Origin: Bryobacterales bacterium
GTDB lineage: Bacteria > Acidobacteriota > Terriglobia > Bryobacterales > Bryobacteraceae
Length of the DNA stretch: 64,000 nt
NCBI GenBank assembly: GCA_947446025.1
Contig: CANFEY010000005.1
Coordinates: 1-64,000, forward strand
Reading direction: 5' to 3'
This document shows positions 1 to 8,691 of this stretch, in pieces. Positions within the stretch are counted from its first letter, which is position 1, and the number at the start of each line of letters is the position of its first letter. The notes beneath the pieces are model-generated. The model did not search any database. It had not been told where the DNA came from and saw only the letters and a program-made list of their open reading frames with translations. A program made the position numbers and the translations under genes.

Positions 1-151
1 ACGGTGCGGCCAAGGTTCATCCCTCATGGTGTCAGCCTCGTGTTTCGTCTTCTGGTATTTCAAATCGCGGCAACTCAAAAGAGGCCTCAACCGCCTACTC
101 TTCAGTTAGTTGCCGTCGGCGTGTCGCGCGTTAGCCGGACACTACTGATCT

Positions 152-490
152 ATGGCAATTGGAGTCTACTTCCATCCCCCCGCAATGTCCGCGGCGAAAT
201 ACGACGAGTGCATCAAAGCACTGAAAAAGGCCGGAGCCGGCAGCCCCGCCGGCCGCTCCTACCATTCCGCGTTCGGCCCGCCGGACAAGCTGATGGTGTT
301 CGACGTGTGGACATCGCAAGCGGCGTTCGACAAGTTCGGCAAGACCTTGGGACCCATCCTGCAGCAGCTCGGGATCGATGCGGGCCAGCCGATGATGATG
401 CCGGTGCACAAGGTAATCGTGCCCCCCGCGAAAGCAGCCGCGCCCGCGCCTAAGCAAAAGGCGAAGGCTCCGGCCAAGAAGAAACGCTAA
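152..490 (+). CDS. Small hypothetical protein, possible dimeric alpha/beta-barrel
   Basis: This is a 112-residue protein with no signal peptide. Residues 1-88 have the size and alternating pattern of the ABM/YCII-like dimeric alpha/beta-barrel fold, with a short strand at the start (GVYFHP) and a later motif KLMVFDVWTSQAAFDKF that resembles the helix-strand element of such domains. From about residue 91 the tail is almost only Ala, Lys and Pro and ends KKKR, which suggests a disordered basic extension that could touch nucleic acid. It stands alone and converges with the minus-strand gene that ends 10 bp downstream. The fold is a guess from pattern and no function can be assigned. Confidence 0.6.
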   Translation: MAIGVYFHPPAMSAAKYDECIKALKKAGAGSPAGRSYHSAFGPPDKLMVFDVWTSQAAFDKFGKTLGPILQQLGIDAGQPMMMPVHKVIVPPAKAAAPAPKQKAKAPAKKKR

Positions 491-500
491 CCAGCGGAGG

Positions 501-1316
501 CTAGCGCTCCAACATCGCAGAAGTAATTTCGGAACTCCCGGGCCAGTGGCCTCGCCGCTGGCCTGCGTGAGTCTCGTACTCGTGCAACCGCGAAGGGTGG
601 GGTTGCACGGCCTTTCCGTCACGAAGGAATAGCAGCCCAACTTTATCTGTCGGCATCTTCGACACGAACGTCTCCGCCTCACTGATCGCTTCGCGCAGCC
701 GGATCATCGTGGCCGCCGGATCCACGGGTGGATCACTTGCCACTCGACGGAAGTCCGCGTCGGTGTAGCGCGCGACGCGACGGATCTCGTTCAGAATTCC
801 CTCCGGCGTGAAACCCAGCGCCTTACCCGCGGACGCCCAAACTGCCGCTCCCAACGGGAGTATACGCTCATGGATCGTGATCAGATCCACAACGTCACGC
901 GGTTCCCGGCGGCCATACGCCGCAGCCACTTTGTTTGTAGCCAAATCCACGGGGTGGAGCACGTAGCCAAACTGCTCATCGCGCACAGTGGGGAAAAACC
1001 GAAAGTCGCTGTCCGCGACCCATTCCAGCTTCGTCGCCGCCCCTTCGCGCTCCACGGTCAGGCTGTAGATGCCTGGGTCCCGGCGGATCCATTCGATCTT
1101 GTAACCCTGTTGTTCCAGCAGGGCGCTGTCTTCTTGCGCGGCATGTGCGACGCGCTCCTCGCGGTCATGAAACACATCAATGTCACTTGAGAAACGAGCC
1201 GACGCCCGATTCAAAGGAGTGCTCCCCGCGACGTAGCTTTCGGGGTCCCTGTGGGCAGCAAGCAGCGTTAGGACGTAGGACTGAATCCTAGTGAGCGGCA
1301 CGGCAAGCCTGCTCAA
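501..1316 (-). CDS. AbiEii/AbiGii-like nucleotidyltransferase family protein
   Basis: This 271-residue protein has the nucleotidyltransferase signature of the AbiEii/DUF1814 group. GSTPLNRASARFSSDIDVFHD (about residues 31-51) holds the GS start and the DID acidic pair, and a later R-E-P-R-D-VVDL stretch matches the conserved KxRDxxDL element of AbiEii toxins. In the family such proteins transfer nucleotides, often to tRNA or protein, and act as toxins in abortive infection. The start given is TTG; a GTG at 1301 is also possible. The gene overlaps the upstream small gene by 29 bp (14 bp with the GTG), so the two are probably co-translated. Whether it is a toxin here is inferred. Confidence 0.7.
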   Translation of the reverse strand: MSRLAVPLTRIQSYVLTLLAAHRDPESYVAGSTPLNRASARFSSDIDVFHDREERVAHAAQEDSALLEQQGYKIEWIRRDPGIYSLTVEREGAATKLEWVADSDFRFFPTVRDEQFGYVLHPVDLATNKVAAAYGRREPRDVVDLITIHERILPLGAAVWASAGKALGFTPEGILNEIRRVARYTDADFRRVASDPPVDPAATMIRLREAISEAETFVSKMPTDKVGLLFLRDGKAVQPHPSRLHEYETHAGQRRGHWPGSSEITSAMLER

Positions 1317-1512
1317 TCTGTTCCGCCAAGCGTCGCGCAGCCAGATTGCCCTCTACCCGCAGACTATGCGTGATCGCCAGGGCATCGTCAACGCCCGGAT
1401 TGGGAACAGCCCGGCTGCTCCATAGCGCCGACGCCCCAAATTCCGCGAAGGCCCGGCGGTAAAGGCTCGCAAGATCGCCAGCGGCGGGCTCCTGAACGGT
1501 GATCTTGCTCAT
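1288..1512 (-). CDS. Small hypothetical protein upstream of AbiEii-like gene
   Basis: This 74-residue soluble protein starts at ATG 1512 and overlaps the following nucleotidyltransferase gene. It has no clear DNA-binding helix-turn-helix. Its middle is a mix of short helices (LASLYRRAFAEFG; LAARRLAEQIEQACRAA). Position and overlap suggest it is the cognate partner, perhaps the antitoxin or a specificity subunit, of the AbiEii-like protein. It does not look like the usual AbiEi winged-helix antitoxin, which is longer. No family is recognised. Confidence 0.5.
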   Translation of the reverse strand: MSKITVQEPAAGDLASLYRRAFAEFGASALWSSRAVPNPGVDDALAITHSLRVEGNLAARRLAEQIEQACRAAH

Positions 1513-1628
1513 AGCTCTACTATGGAACAGGCCATCGGAAGATTCAAGCCACGCGGCAGATAGAAATCCACAACGATCTCAGGTAAAGGCCTCACACATT
1601 TTTCCCGCCATCGTGTGTTCATGTAAGT

Positions 1629-3320
1629 ATGCACGAATACGCTGCGAGAGCACTGTTGAAGATGGCGGGGAAACTCACTGCGATGCTGGTTTGGGCTAGC
1701 TTGGTCTGCTCCGCCTATGGGGCCGGGTGCCCTTCCGGGCCTAACGCCGGTTTTCAAGTCGTCCGGTACGAAGGGGTGAAGGCAGCTGTCTGGTATCCGA
1801 CTGCCGATAGACCGGCCACCTACACCTACTCCGACAGAATCTCCGGAAGCGTGGCGGTGGGCGGCGCGCCTGCGTGCACAGACCTTGCCTTACTATTCTT
1901 CTCCCACGGACTGAACGGCTGCGGCACGCAGTCAGTGTTTCTGACTGAGGAGCTAGCAAGGCGCGGCTACATCGTGCTGGCCCCGGATTATCGCGACGCG
2001 AGATGCAGTGTGGACAGCAGCGGACCGCAGAACCTGGAGTCCGCGGATCCGGAGAAGTTTCAAGACTACGCGGCATGGACGGACGGCACCTATCTCGACC
2101 GTCGCGACGATTCGAGGTCCGTGCTGAATGGAATTCTCTCCAGCGCCGGCTTTGGTCCGCGCATAGATGCATCGCGCATCGCCGCCGGCGGGCACTCGTT
2201 GGGCGGATACACGGTAGCGGCCATGCTGGGAGGCTGGTCCTCCTGGAAGGATCCTCGGTTTCGCACGGCGCTGCTGCTGTCTCCCGTCGTTGGTCCGTTT
2301 ATGGTGGACGGGCGGTCAACCCTGGACGCCATCCAATCGCCGGTGATGTACCAGGGCGGTACGGCCGACTTGGGCATCACGCCGGGCTTGAAAAAACCGG
2401 GCAGAGCGTACGACCTTACCAAGCCAACCAAATTTCTGGCCGAATTTCGCGGGGCGGGCCATTTCGATTTCTCCAATTCGGTGTGCGGCCGTGCCCCCAC
2501 CACCGTGGCGGCGTGTCTGGCTTCGCAGACCAATGCGAAGCTGATCTTTGACTACGCCGAGGCGTTTCTGGCAACGACGGTTTGGGGCGAAGATCGAGCG
2601 ATGCTCTACACGCCGAATCCGGCCCTGGCCACCTATTGGCGGCAGTCGGCGCTGGCGGTGGTCTCCGCCGCCAGTTATTCGCCGGACGTCGCACCCGGCT
2701 CGATTGCATCCCTATTCGGGCTCGGCTTAGCCGCCCGTGAACAGACGGCGTTGCCCCCTGCCCCGGCGGAATCGATAGGAGCTATTTCGGCGCGGGTCAC
2801 GTACGCGGATGGAAACAGCGTTGCCGCGCGGCTCTATATGGTTTCGCCCGGGCAGATCAATCTGGTGCTGCCGCAAACGCCGCCCTCCACCGGTCCGGTT
2901 CGTGTGGAGGTGCGCCAGGACGCAGAGGTCATCGCGGCGGGTCAGGCCAAGCTCTCGCCCGTGGCACCGGGTCTGTTCACAACCGCGGCCACCGGCATGG
3001 CGGCGGGCGAATGGTTGCGCGTCCTGCCGGATGGCGCGCGAACCTCTGGAGCGATTTCGCGAACGCCCATCGCCCTTTCGCCTGGCCAGGTCTACCTCTC
3101 GCTTTATGGAACGGGGTTCCGCCACGCGACGAAACTGCAGGCACGTAGCGGCAACACCGCCGTGCCCATCCTGGCCATGGCTCCATCCCCTGAATACGCC
3201 GGTTTGGATCAACTGGCGCTGGGCCCTTTACCGCTGGAACTGGCAGGTAAGGGCGAGGTAGATATCGTGGTCACCGCAGACGGAGCGAACTCGAACGCGG
3301 CGAAGTTCGTGACACGGTAA
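1629..3320 (+). CDS. Secreted alpha/beta-hydrolase with TIGR03437-type C-terminal domain
   Basis: The protein has 563 residues, or 552 if the ATG at 1662 is used; both starts place a signal peptide ending near the SAYGAG motif. The hydrolase domain resembles dienelactone hydrolase or PAF-acetylhydrolase: an oxyanion segment FSHGLNG near residue 92, the nucleophile elbow GHSLGG near 188-193, a likely acid around GTADLG (about 242) and a His in AGHFDFS (about 277). From about residue 341 (VVSAASYSPDVAPGSIASLFG) to the end lies the extracellular domain known as TIGR03437, expanded in Solibacter relatives. It is likely an exported esterase. The ester substrate is unknown. It is monocistronic, with 80 bp to zwf. 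Confidence 0.85.
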   Translation: MHEYAARALLKMAGKLTAMLVWASLVCSAYGAGCPSGPNAGFQVVRYEGVKAAVWYPTADRPATYTYSDRISGSVAVGGAPACTDLALLFFSHGLNGCGTQSVFLTEELARRGYIVLAPDYRDARCSVDSSGPQNLESADPEKFQDYAAWTDGTYLDRRDDSRSVLNGILSSAGFGPRIDASRIAAGGHSLGGYTVAAMLGGWSSWKDPRFRTALLLSPVVGPFMVDGRSTLDAIQSPVMYQGGTADLGITPGLKKPGRAYDLTKPTKFLAEFRGAGHFDFSNSVCGRAPTTVAACLASQTNAKLIFDYAEAFLATTVWGEDRAMLYTPNPALATYWRQSALAVVSAASYSPDVAPGSIASLFGLGLAAREQTALPPAPAESIGAISARVTYADGNSVAARLYMVSPGQINLVLPQTPPSTGPVRVEVRQDAEVIAAGQAKLSPVAPGLFTTAATGMAAGEWLRVLPDGARTSGAISRTPIALSPGQVYLSLYGTGFRHATKLQARSGNTAVPILAMAPSPEYAGLDQLALGPLPLELAGKGEVDIVVTADGANSNAAKFVTR

Positions 3321-3400
3321 TACGGCGCGGCGCGCGCACTGCACACGTCCCGCGGGCGCGAAAAGCGGTCACTCCCAGGATTGCGCTACCTTAGGAGCAT

Positions 3401-4885
3401 ATGGCATCCCCTGCCAACCCTTTCTCGGATCCGCTGCGGTTCGAGCGGCGGGTTCCCGAGTGCGCAATCGTCATCTTCGGAGCGAATGGCGATCTGACCA
3501 AACGAAAGCTCCTGCCTGCCCTCTACCGGCTGGCGCATGACCGGCGGCTGCCGGAATCCTTCGCCATCATCGGCAACTCGCGCACTGCGATGACCGACGA
3601 TGCCTTCCGCGAACGCATGCGCGAATCCGTGCAGAAGTTCAGTGAGGACACGGAATTCGACGCCGAGCTGTGGGACCGCTTCTCCCGCAACCTGCACTAC
3701 ATCGCGGGCGACCTGCAAGACGCGGCGCTCTACGCCAAGCTCGCGGCAAAAATCGCTGAGACCAATCAGCGCAACGCGCTCTTCTATCTCTCGACCCAGC
3801 CCAGCTACTACGCACCCGTGGTCTCCCACCTCGGCGCCGCCGGACTCAACCACAGCACCGACGGCTGGCGGCGCATCATCGTTGAGAAGCCCTTCGGCCA
3901 CGACCTCTCCAGCGCCCTCGCCCTCAACGCGCACTTGCAAAGCGTCTTCCCCGAGCGCGAAACCTACCGCATCGATCACTACCTGGGCAAGGAAACCGTC
4001 CAGAACATCTTCGGCTTCCGCTTCGGCAACGGCATCTTTGAACCGCTGTGGAACCGGCGCTACATCAATCAAATCCAGATCACGGCGGCCGAAGAGATCG
4101 GCGTCGAGGGCCGCGGCGAATACTACCAGGAAGCCGGCGCACTCCGCGACATGATCCAGAATCACTTATTGCAAGTGATGGCCACCATCGCGATGGAGCC
4201 CTCCGCCGTCTTCGAATCCGACGCCGTGCGCGATGAGCGGGCCAAGCTCCTGCGCTCCATCCGCATCATGAAGCCCGAGGACGTCCAACGCAACGCCGTC
4301 GCGGGACAATACAAAGGCTTCCGTGAAGAAAAAGGCGTGCGGCCCGACGCGCAGACGGACACCTACGCCGCCGCCACCTTCTATGTCGATAACTGGCGCT
4401 GGGCGGGCGTGCCCTTCTTCATCCGCAGCGGCAAGAAGCTCCCCAAGCGTGTCACCGACATCGCGATCCAATTTAAAGCGGCCCCGCTCGCACTATTCGG
4501 CTCGGCATCGGGCGAATCCTCTCGCCCCAACTTACTCATCCTGCGCATTCAGCCGGAAGAAGGTATCTCGCTGCGCTTCCTATCCAAGGAACCCGGCGAC
4601 GGCATGCGCCTGCGGCCCGTCTCGATGGACTTCAACTACGGCACCAGCTTCGGCGAGCGCTCCCCTTCAGCCTACGAAACGCTGCTGATGGACGCCATGC
4701 AGGGCGACGCGACGCTGTATACGCGGCAGGACATGGTCGAGGCGAGTTGGCGCGTCATCCAACCCATCCTAGAAGACTGGGGCAATCGCAAGTTCACGTT
4801 CCCGAACTACGAGCAAGGTTCGTGGGGTCCGGCGGAAGCCGACGCAATGCTCGGCAAATTAGGGCTCAAGTGGAGGAGCAGCTAA
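3401..4885 (+). CDS. zwf: Glucose-6-phosphate 1-dehydrogenase
   Basis: At 494 residues it has the family's usual length. It oxidises glucose-6-phosphate to 6-phosphogluconolactone with NADP+, the entry step of the oxidative pentose phosphate pathway. The NADP-binding motif IFGANGDLTKRKLLPALYRL lies at about residues 23-42, the catalytic signature RIDHYLGKETVQN near 190, and the substrate-binding EEIGVEGRG follows near 228-236. An AGGAGC ribosome-binding site lies just before the ATG. It leads an operon with opcA and pgl, but the 154-bp gap to opcA is filled by a large inverted-repeat element that may separate or modulate expression of the downstream genes. Confidence 0.97.
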   Translation: MASPANPFSDPLRFERRVPECAIVIFGANGDLTKRKLLPALYRLAHDRRLPESFAIIGNSRTAMTDDAFRERMRESVQKFSEDTEFDAELWDRFSRNLHYIAGDLQDAALYAKLAAKIAETNQRNALFYLSTQPSYYAPVVSHLGAAGLNHSTDGWRRIIVEKPFGHDLSSALALNAHLQSVFPERETYRIDHYLGKETVQNIFGFRFGNGIFEPLWNRRYINQIQITAAEEIGVEGRGEYYQEAGALRDMIQNHLLQVMATIAMEPSAVFESDAVRDERAKLLRSIRIMKPEDVQRNAVAGQYKGFREEKGVRPDAQTDTYAAATFYVDNWRWAGVPFFIRSGKKLPKRVTDIAIQFKAAPLALFGSASGESSRPNLLILRIQPEEGISLRFLSKEPGDGMRLRPVSMDFNYGTSFGERSPSAYETLLMDAMQGDATLYTRQDMVEASWRVIQPILEDWGNRKFTFPNYEQGSWGPAEADAMLGKLGLKWRSS

Positions 4886-4901
4886 TGCGGTATCTGCCTG
4901 G

Positions 4902-5012
4902 CGGCTCCCTAACGGTCGCCGTTCATTGCTGGGGGACCGCCCGCACCACACCGTCGGCCCACCCAGCGCCGTCTACGCGCCCCAGCACTGAGCGGCGACC
5001 GTTAGGGAGCCG
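4902..5012. repeat. Inverted-repeat element, repeat family A (two arms)
   Basis: The arms at 4902-4934 and 4980-5012 are 33 bp each and reverse-complementary at 31 of 33 positions, with a 45-bp loop. The arm core CTCCCTAACGGTCGC is shared, with small changes, with single copies at 20550-20580 and 59550-59583. The element lies between zwf and opcA with no coding signal. It looks like a MITE or REP doublet and could form a strong transcript hairpin inside the operon. Confidence 0.85.
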
Positions 5013-5039
5013 ACAGACGCTCCCCCCCAAGGTCCACCC

Positions 5040-5969
5040 ATGACCACCCCCGCCACCATCCTCCGCGACCTGCAAAAGCAGTGGGAAGACCTAGCGCTCG
5101 TCGAAGCCAAATCCGGCGGCGTCCTCCGAGCCTGCGCCATGACCCTCATCGTCGCCACCCACAACGAAGCCGAATCGCTCGACGCCCGCCAGACCACTGG
5201 CCTGCTGATGCGCGTCCACCCCAGCCGAGCCATCCTCGTCCACCCCGGCAACGCCGATTTCGACGCCCGTGTCTTCGCCGAATGCTGGAAGCCGATGGGC
5301 CGAGCCCAACAAATCTGCTCGGAAGGTATCGAGCTGATTGCGGGCGCCGAAGGCTTCGCCGAAGTCGCGCACTTCCTGCTCCCTCTGCGCGTCCCCGACC
5401 TGCCCGTCGTGCTGTGGTGCCGAGGCTCCGCCGCCTCCGACGCCAGCGGCTATCATCCCCTGTACCCGCTGGCCGACAAGCTGATCTTCGATACACTCAA
5501 CACCCCCGACGCGGACGATGCGCTGCGCGGCCTCCGCCGGCTGCACGCCTATGGCATGCGCGTAGCCGACCTGCATTGGACCCGCCTGGGCGGCTGGCGC
5601 GAAGTGCTCAGCCACTTGTTCGACGAAACCCTGCGTGCCGCCGATGTCCGCATGGCCCGCATCACCTATGGCGGCGACAGCATCTCCACCTGTGCGCGCT
5701 ACTTCGAGGCGTGGGTCCGTTCGTCCCTCCCCCTAGCGCGCGTCAGCATCGAACCCGAATACGGGCCGCCCGGCGTGTACTCCGTCACCCTCACCACCCC
5801 GAAGGGCGACGTAACCATCAAGCGCGCCGGCGACAACGCCGTGGTCGTGGACGCCCCGAGACTCAATTACCAGACCACCCTGCCCTCGCGCGAAGAGGCT
5901 GCGTTGATGCAGCAGGAACTGAGTATTCTTGGGTCGGACGCAGTCTATGAGCGGGTACTGAACGCATGA
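5040..5969 (+). CDS. opcA: Glucose-6-phosphate dehydrogenase assembly protein OpcA
   Basis: This 309-residue soluble protein matches the OpcA family, with the N-terminal LIVATHNEAES region, SRAILVHPG and the motif LPVVLWCRG followed by a substrate-like site region. In cyanobacteria and actinobacteria OpcA is needed for assembly or allosteric activation of G6PDH. Its place between zwf and pgl fits exactly that role. The final codons overlap the pgl start by 4 bp (ATGA), so the two are translationally coupled. No unusual residues stand out. Confidence 0.92.
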   Translation: MTTPATILRDLQKQWEDLALVEAKSGGVLRACAMTLIVATHNEAESLDARQTTGLLMRVHPSRAILVHPGNADFDARVFAECWKPMGRAQQICSEGIELIAGAEGFAEVAHFLLPLRVPDLPVVLWCRGSAASDASGYHPLYPLADKLIFDTLNTPDADDALRGLRRLHAYGMRVADLHWTRLGGWREVLSHLFDETLRAADVRMARITYGGDSISTCARYFEAWVRSSLPLARVSIEPEYGPPGVYSVTLTTPKGDVTIKRAGDNAVVVDAPRLNYQTTLPSREEAALMQQELSILGSDAVYERVLNA

Positions 5970-6625
5970 GCCTCATCCGCCGCCATCCCGACCCGCGCGC
6001 CGCCGCCGAAGCCTGTGGCGCCGAAATCCTGCGCCTGCTCAACGACGGCGGTACGCTAGCCATCTCCGGCGGCAGCTCCCCGAAGCTCATGTTCGAGTAC
6101 TTCGCGCGCACCCCATTCGACTGGTCCAACGTCCACATCTTCTGGGTGGATGAGCGCTGCGTCCCCCACGATCACGCCGACAGCAACTTCAGGCTTGCCC
6201 ACGATACCTGGCTGAAGGACTCAGCTGCCATCGTGCACCCCGTGCGCACGGAGCTGCCGCCGGAACAAGCCGCGCTGCGCTACCAAGAAGAGCTCCGCCC
6301 GTTCCTCCCGCTCGACGTGATCCACCGCGGCATGGGAGCCGATGCACACACCGCCAGCCTCTTCCCCGGCGACCCGCTCATCAACAACTCCACGGACTTG
6401 GTCGGCGTAGCCCACCGCGCCATCACCCGCATCACGCTCTTCTCCTCCGTACTCGAATCCGCGCGCCACACCGTGATCTTAGCCACCGGCGCGGATAAGG
6501 CCGAACCGCTCGCCACCCTACTGCACGGCCCGCACGAGCCGCTGCAATTCCCCGCGCAGATTGCCGCCATGGATTCCACCACCGCTACCTGGTTCATCGA
6601 TGAGGCGGCCGCAGCCCAGCTATAA
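5966..6625 (+). CDS. pgl: 6-phosphogluconolactonase
   Basis: The 219-residue protein belongs to the SOL/DevB-type (NagB-fold) 6-phosphogluconolactonases that hydrolyse the product of Zwf. It shows the sugar-phosphate motif AISGGSSPKLMFEYF near residues 32-46 and the diagnostic FWVDERCVPHDHADSN near 57-72, then GMGADAHTASLFPG with the catalytic-region His. It is slightly short for the family (about 230-250) but complete. It overlaps opcA by 4 bp. No gnd gene follows, so the decarboxylating step must be encoded elsewhere. Confidence 0.95.
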   Translation: MSLIRRHPDPRAAAEACGAEILRLLNDGGTLAISGGSSPKLMFEYFARTPFDWSNVHIFWVDERCVPHDHADSNFRLAHDTWLKDSAAIVHPVRTELPPEQAALRYQEELRPFLPLDVIHRGMGADAHTASLFPGDPLINNSTDLVGVAHRAITRITLFSSVLESARHTVILATGADKAEPLATLLHGPHEPLQFPAQIAAMDSTTATWFIDEAAAAQL

Positions 6626-6632
6626 TCGAGCG

Positions 6633-7565
6633 ATGCTGACGCGTAGAGCTTTTGTGGCCACACTTCCGGCCCTTGCCTACGCGCAAACCATCCCGCCCCG
6701 CACCAAGCTGATCCTTGGCGGCGATGTCATGCTCTCGCGCAACGTGGCCGCGCGGGCACGCGCGCAGAAGGACCCGGCCTGGCCATTCCGCAACATTGCC
6801 CCCGTGTTCGCCGAAGCCGACATCGCCTTCGTGAACCTGGAGTCGCCCTTCTCAGACAAAGGCGCAGTGATGCAGCGAGGCATGATTTTCAAGACTGAGC
6901 CCGACATGGTGGCAGGCTTGGAGCTGGCCGGTATTGACGTGGTCTCCACGGCCAACAATCACGCCCGCGACCGCGGCAGCTACGGCCTGGAGTTCACGCT
7001 GGACCACTTGGCGGCCCACCGGATCGCCGCCGTCGGCACAGGGAAGTCCAGCGAAGCAGCGCACGCCGGTTCCGTGCTCGAGCGAAACGGTCTTCGGTTC
7101 GGCTTCCTCGCCTATACTTACGACGCCAATAACGGGAATTACAAGGACACCGATCCGCGCATTGCGGTGCTGAATATCGACGCCATGCGGGCCGATGTTG
7201 CCGCAATGAAGACGCGAGCAGACGTCGTGGTGGTCTCCATGCATGCCGGAGCTGAGTATCAGACCCAGCCGAACTCGCAACAATCCACCTGCGCACGCGC
7301 AGCAATTGATGCTGGAGCGCGGGTGGTCGCCGGCCACCACCCACACGTCCGCCAACCCTGGGAGTGGTACGGCGGCGGAGCGATCTTTTATTCACTGGGC
7401 AACCTGGTCTTCGATCAGTTTCAGCGCACCGAAACCCAAGTGGGCCTGCTGGCCGAAGTGATCTTTGAGGGCACGCAGATCATTCAAGCCCGCACGCGCA
7501 CCGTGAACCTTTTGCTCACCGTGCCGCGTTTGGCCGATGCCGCGAACGCATCCGCCGCGCCATGA
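6633..7565 (+). CDS. CapA/PgsA-like metallophosphatase (PGA_cap family)
   Basis: It starts at ATG 6633, 7 bp after pgl; an in-frame upstream extension would overlap pgl and is rejected. The 310-residue protein begins with MLTRRAFVATLPALAYAQ, an RR-containing signal peptide that could use the Tat route. It has the PGA_cap motifs LILGGDVMLSR (about residues 23-33), FVNLESPFSD, STANNHARDRG (about 104-114), and GHHPHVRQPWEWYGGGAIFYSLGN near the C-terminus. These metal-binding motifs belong to the calcineurin-like superfamily. Relatives take part in poly-gamma-glutamate capsule assembly, but no other capsule gene is nearby, so the true role is open. Its last 50 bp overlap the converging PEP-CTERM gene. 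Confidence 0.88.
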   Translation: MLTRRAFVATLPALAYAQTIPPRTKLILGGDVMLSRNVAARARAQKDPAWPFRNIAPVFAEADIAFVNLESPFSDKGAVMQRGMIFKTEPDMVAGLELAGIDVVSTANNHARDRGSYGLEFTLDHLAAHRIAAVGTGKSSEAAHAGSVLERNGLRFGFLAYTYDANNGNYKDTDPRIAVLNIDAMRADVAAMKTRADVVVVSMHAGAEYQTQPNSQQSTCARAAIDAGARVVAGHHPHVRQPWEWYGGGAIFYSLGNLVFDQFQRTETQVGLLAEVIFEGTQIIQARTRTVNLLLTVPRLADAANASAAP

Positions 7566-8160
7566 GCGGAAACGCGATCAGCGCGCTGCCCAGCAGCGCC
7601 AACGTGGACGGCTCCGGAGCTTCCGCGCCTCCACCGCTCGGCGTCCCGAAGGCGAAGTTGTTCACCGCCGCGAATTTTGTGCTTCCCGACATGGACACCG
7701 AGATCGACGTAAACGCAACCGTGCTCACCACACCCCAATACTGCGGAGTAGTTTGCGTCACGCTGGCGGTCTGGTTAAAGGACGTGTCGCCCGTGCCACT
7801 CAGAGTTACCGTGAACGTACCCGACCCAGTGAAGCCGAAGTAGCCCCCGAAGGCGGTGGCCGTGCCGGGCAGGGTGATGTTGATGGTCCCTCCGTTGCTG
7901 GTGGTGCGCAGAATCATGCCTGCCCCCCAACCTGACATAGTCGCGGTTCCATTCAGGGTTCCCGACAACGCGGCGAAATCAACACCCGAGGCGCTAAACG
8001 ACGCCGCGGGAGTATAGGAGGCCAGCCCGGAGAAGTCCACATTTGTGAAGTTCAGCCCGGGGTTCGCCGCCGTCATGGTGGCCAGGCTGGTATAGGTCGT
8101 GGTCGCCCCGGCCGGCAGCGCGCCGATGACAAGCAGCAGTGGCAATAGTCTCTTGAGCAT
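7516..8160 (-). CDS. PEP-CTERM sorting domain protein
   Basis: This 214-residue secreted protein starts at ATG 8160, preceded by AGAGGACC; an ATG at 8181 is less well placed. It has a signal peptide (MLKRLLPLLLVIGALPAGA), a Ser/Thr/Gly-rich beta body and a C-terminal PEP-CTERM signal: APEPSTLALLGSALIAFP followed by the basic MARRMRSR. In known systems exosortase cuts at this signal and anchors or releases the protein in the exopolysaccharide layer. No exosortase lies in the window. The 3' end overlaps the capA-like gene by 50 bp, tail to tail, so the basic tail is shared DNA. Confidence 0.9.
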   Translation of the reverse strand: MLKRLLPLLLVIGALPAGATTTYTSLATMTAANPGLNFTNVDFSGLASYTPAASFSASGVDFAALSGTLNGTATMSGWGAGMILRTTSNGGTINITLPGTATAFGGYFGFTGSGTFTVTLSGTGDTSFNQTASVTQTTPQYWGVVSTVAFTSISVSMSGSTKFAAVNNFAFGTPSGGGAEAPEPSTLALLGSALIAFPLMARRMRSRHRPNAAR

Positions 8161-8274
8161 ATGAGAGGTCCTCTTCCGCAAAACTTGGATTCACAGCATA
8201 GTGCGCCGGAAGGACGAATCGTCTCGGGAAGTTTAGATCAGATAATCCCGAGGGCCGACAGCGTAGCATTAGGT

Positions 8275-8673
8275 ATGAGCTTCCTGGACAATTTGGAGAA
8301 CACCCTGAAGGCGCTGGAGCGCCAGGAGGAGAAGGACCCCGAGAAGCAACGGCGGGACCGGGAGCAGCGCGACGTGGAACGGACCGCCGCACTTCACCGG
8401 GCTCCGCACGTGGAGGCGTTGCGGGATTCCGCCTTTACTTCGGAGTTCCTCGGTCAATGCCGCCTGGTGGGCCGCGAACAGCGGGTTCTGGTGCAGTTCA
8501 CCTGGCTGGGCGAAACGCTCCGCCTGGACGCCAAAGAGAAGCGCATGGAGCTGGTGCCCACAGCAGAGGGGATTGTGGCGGTGATGTCAGAGAGCGGCGT
8601 TGAAACGGCGCGGGCGGCGGTGGATCCTGCAAAAGACGATGCGGCAGCTCTGGCGCGGCTTTGGTTACAGTAA
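8275..8673 (+). CDS. Hypothetical protein with N-terminal charged coiled coil
   Basis: The chosen start is ATG 8275 with AGGT close upstream; upstream in-frame codons would run into the promoter region of the PEP-CTERM gene. The 132-residue protein begins with a highly charged helix rich in Glu, Lys and Arg (about residues 8-45), then a compact domain with GQCRLVGREQRVLVQFTWLGETLRL. No signal peptide or membrane segment is seen. It lies 18 bp upstream of the pirin gene and may be co-transcribed with it. I do not recognise the family. Confidence 0.6.
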   Translation: MSFLDNLENTLKALERQEEKDPEKQRRDREQRDVERTAALHRAPHVEALRDSAFTSEFLGQCRLVGREQRVLVQFTWLGETLRLDAKEKRMELVPTAEGIVAVMSESGVETARAAVDPAKDDAAALARLWLQ

Positions 8674-8691
8674 GACGGCTACAATAACCGG

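Noticed and set aside
4-453. Plus-strand frame of 149 residues overlapping the first small gene
   Set aside because: Arg/Pro-rich composition typical of an out-of-frame shadow, and no RBS.
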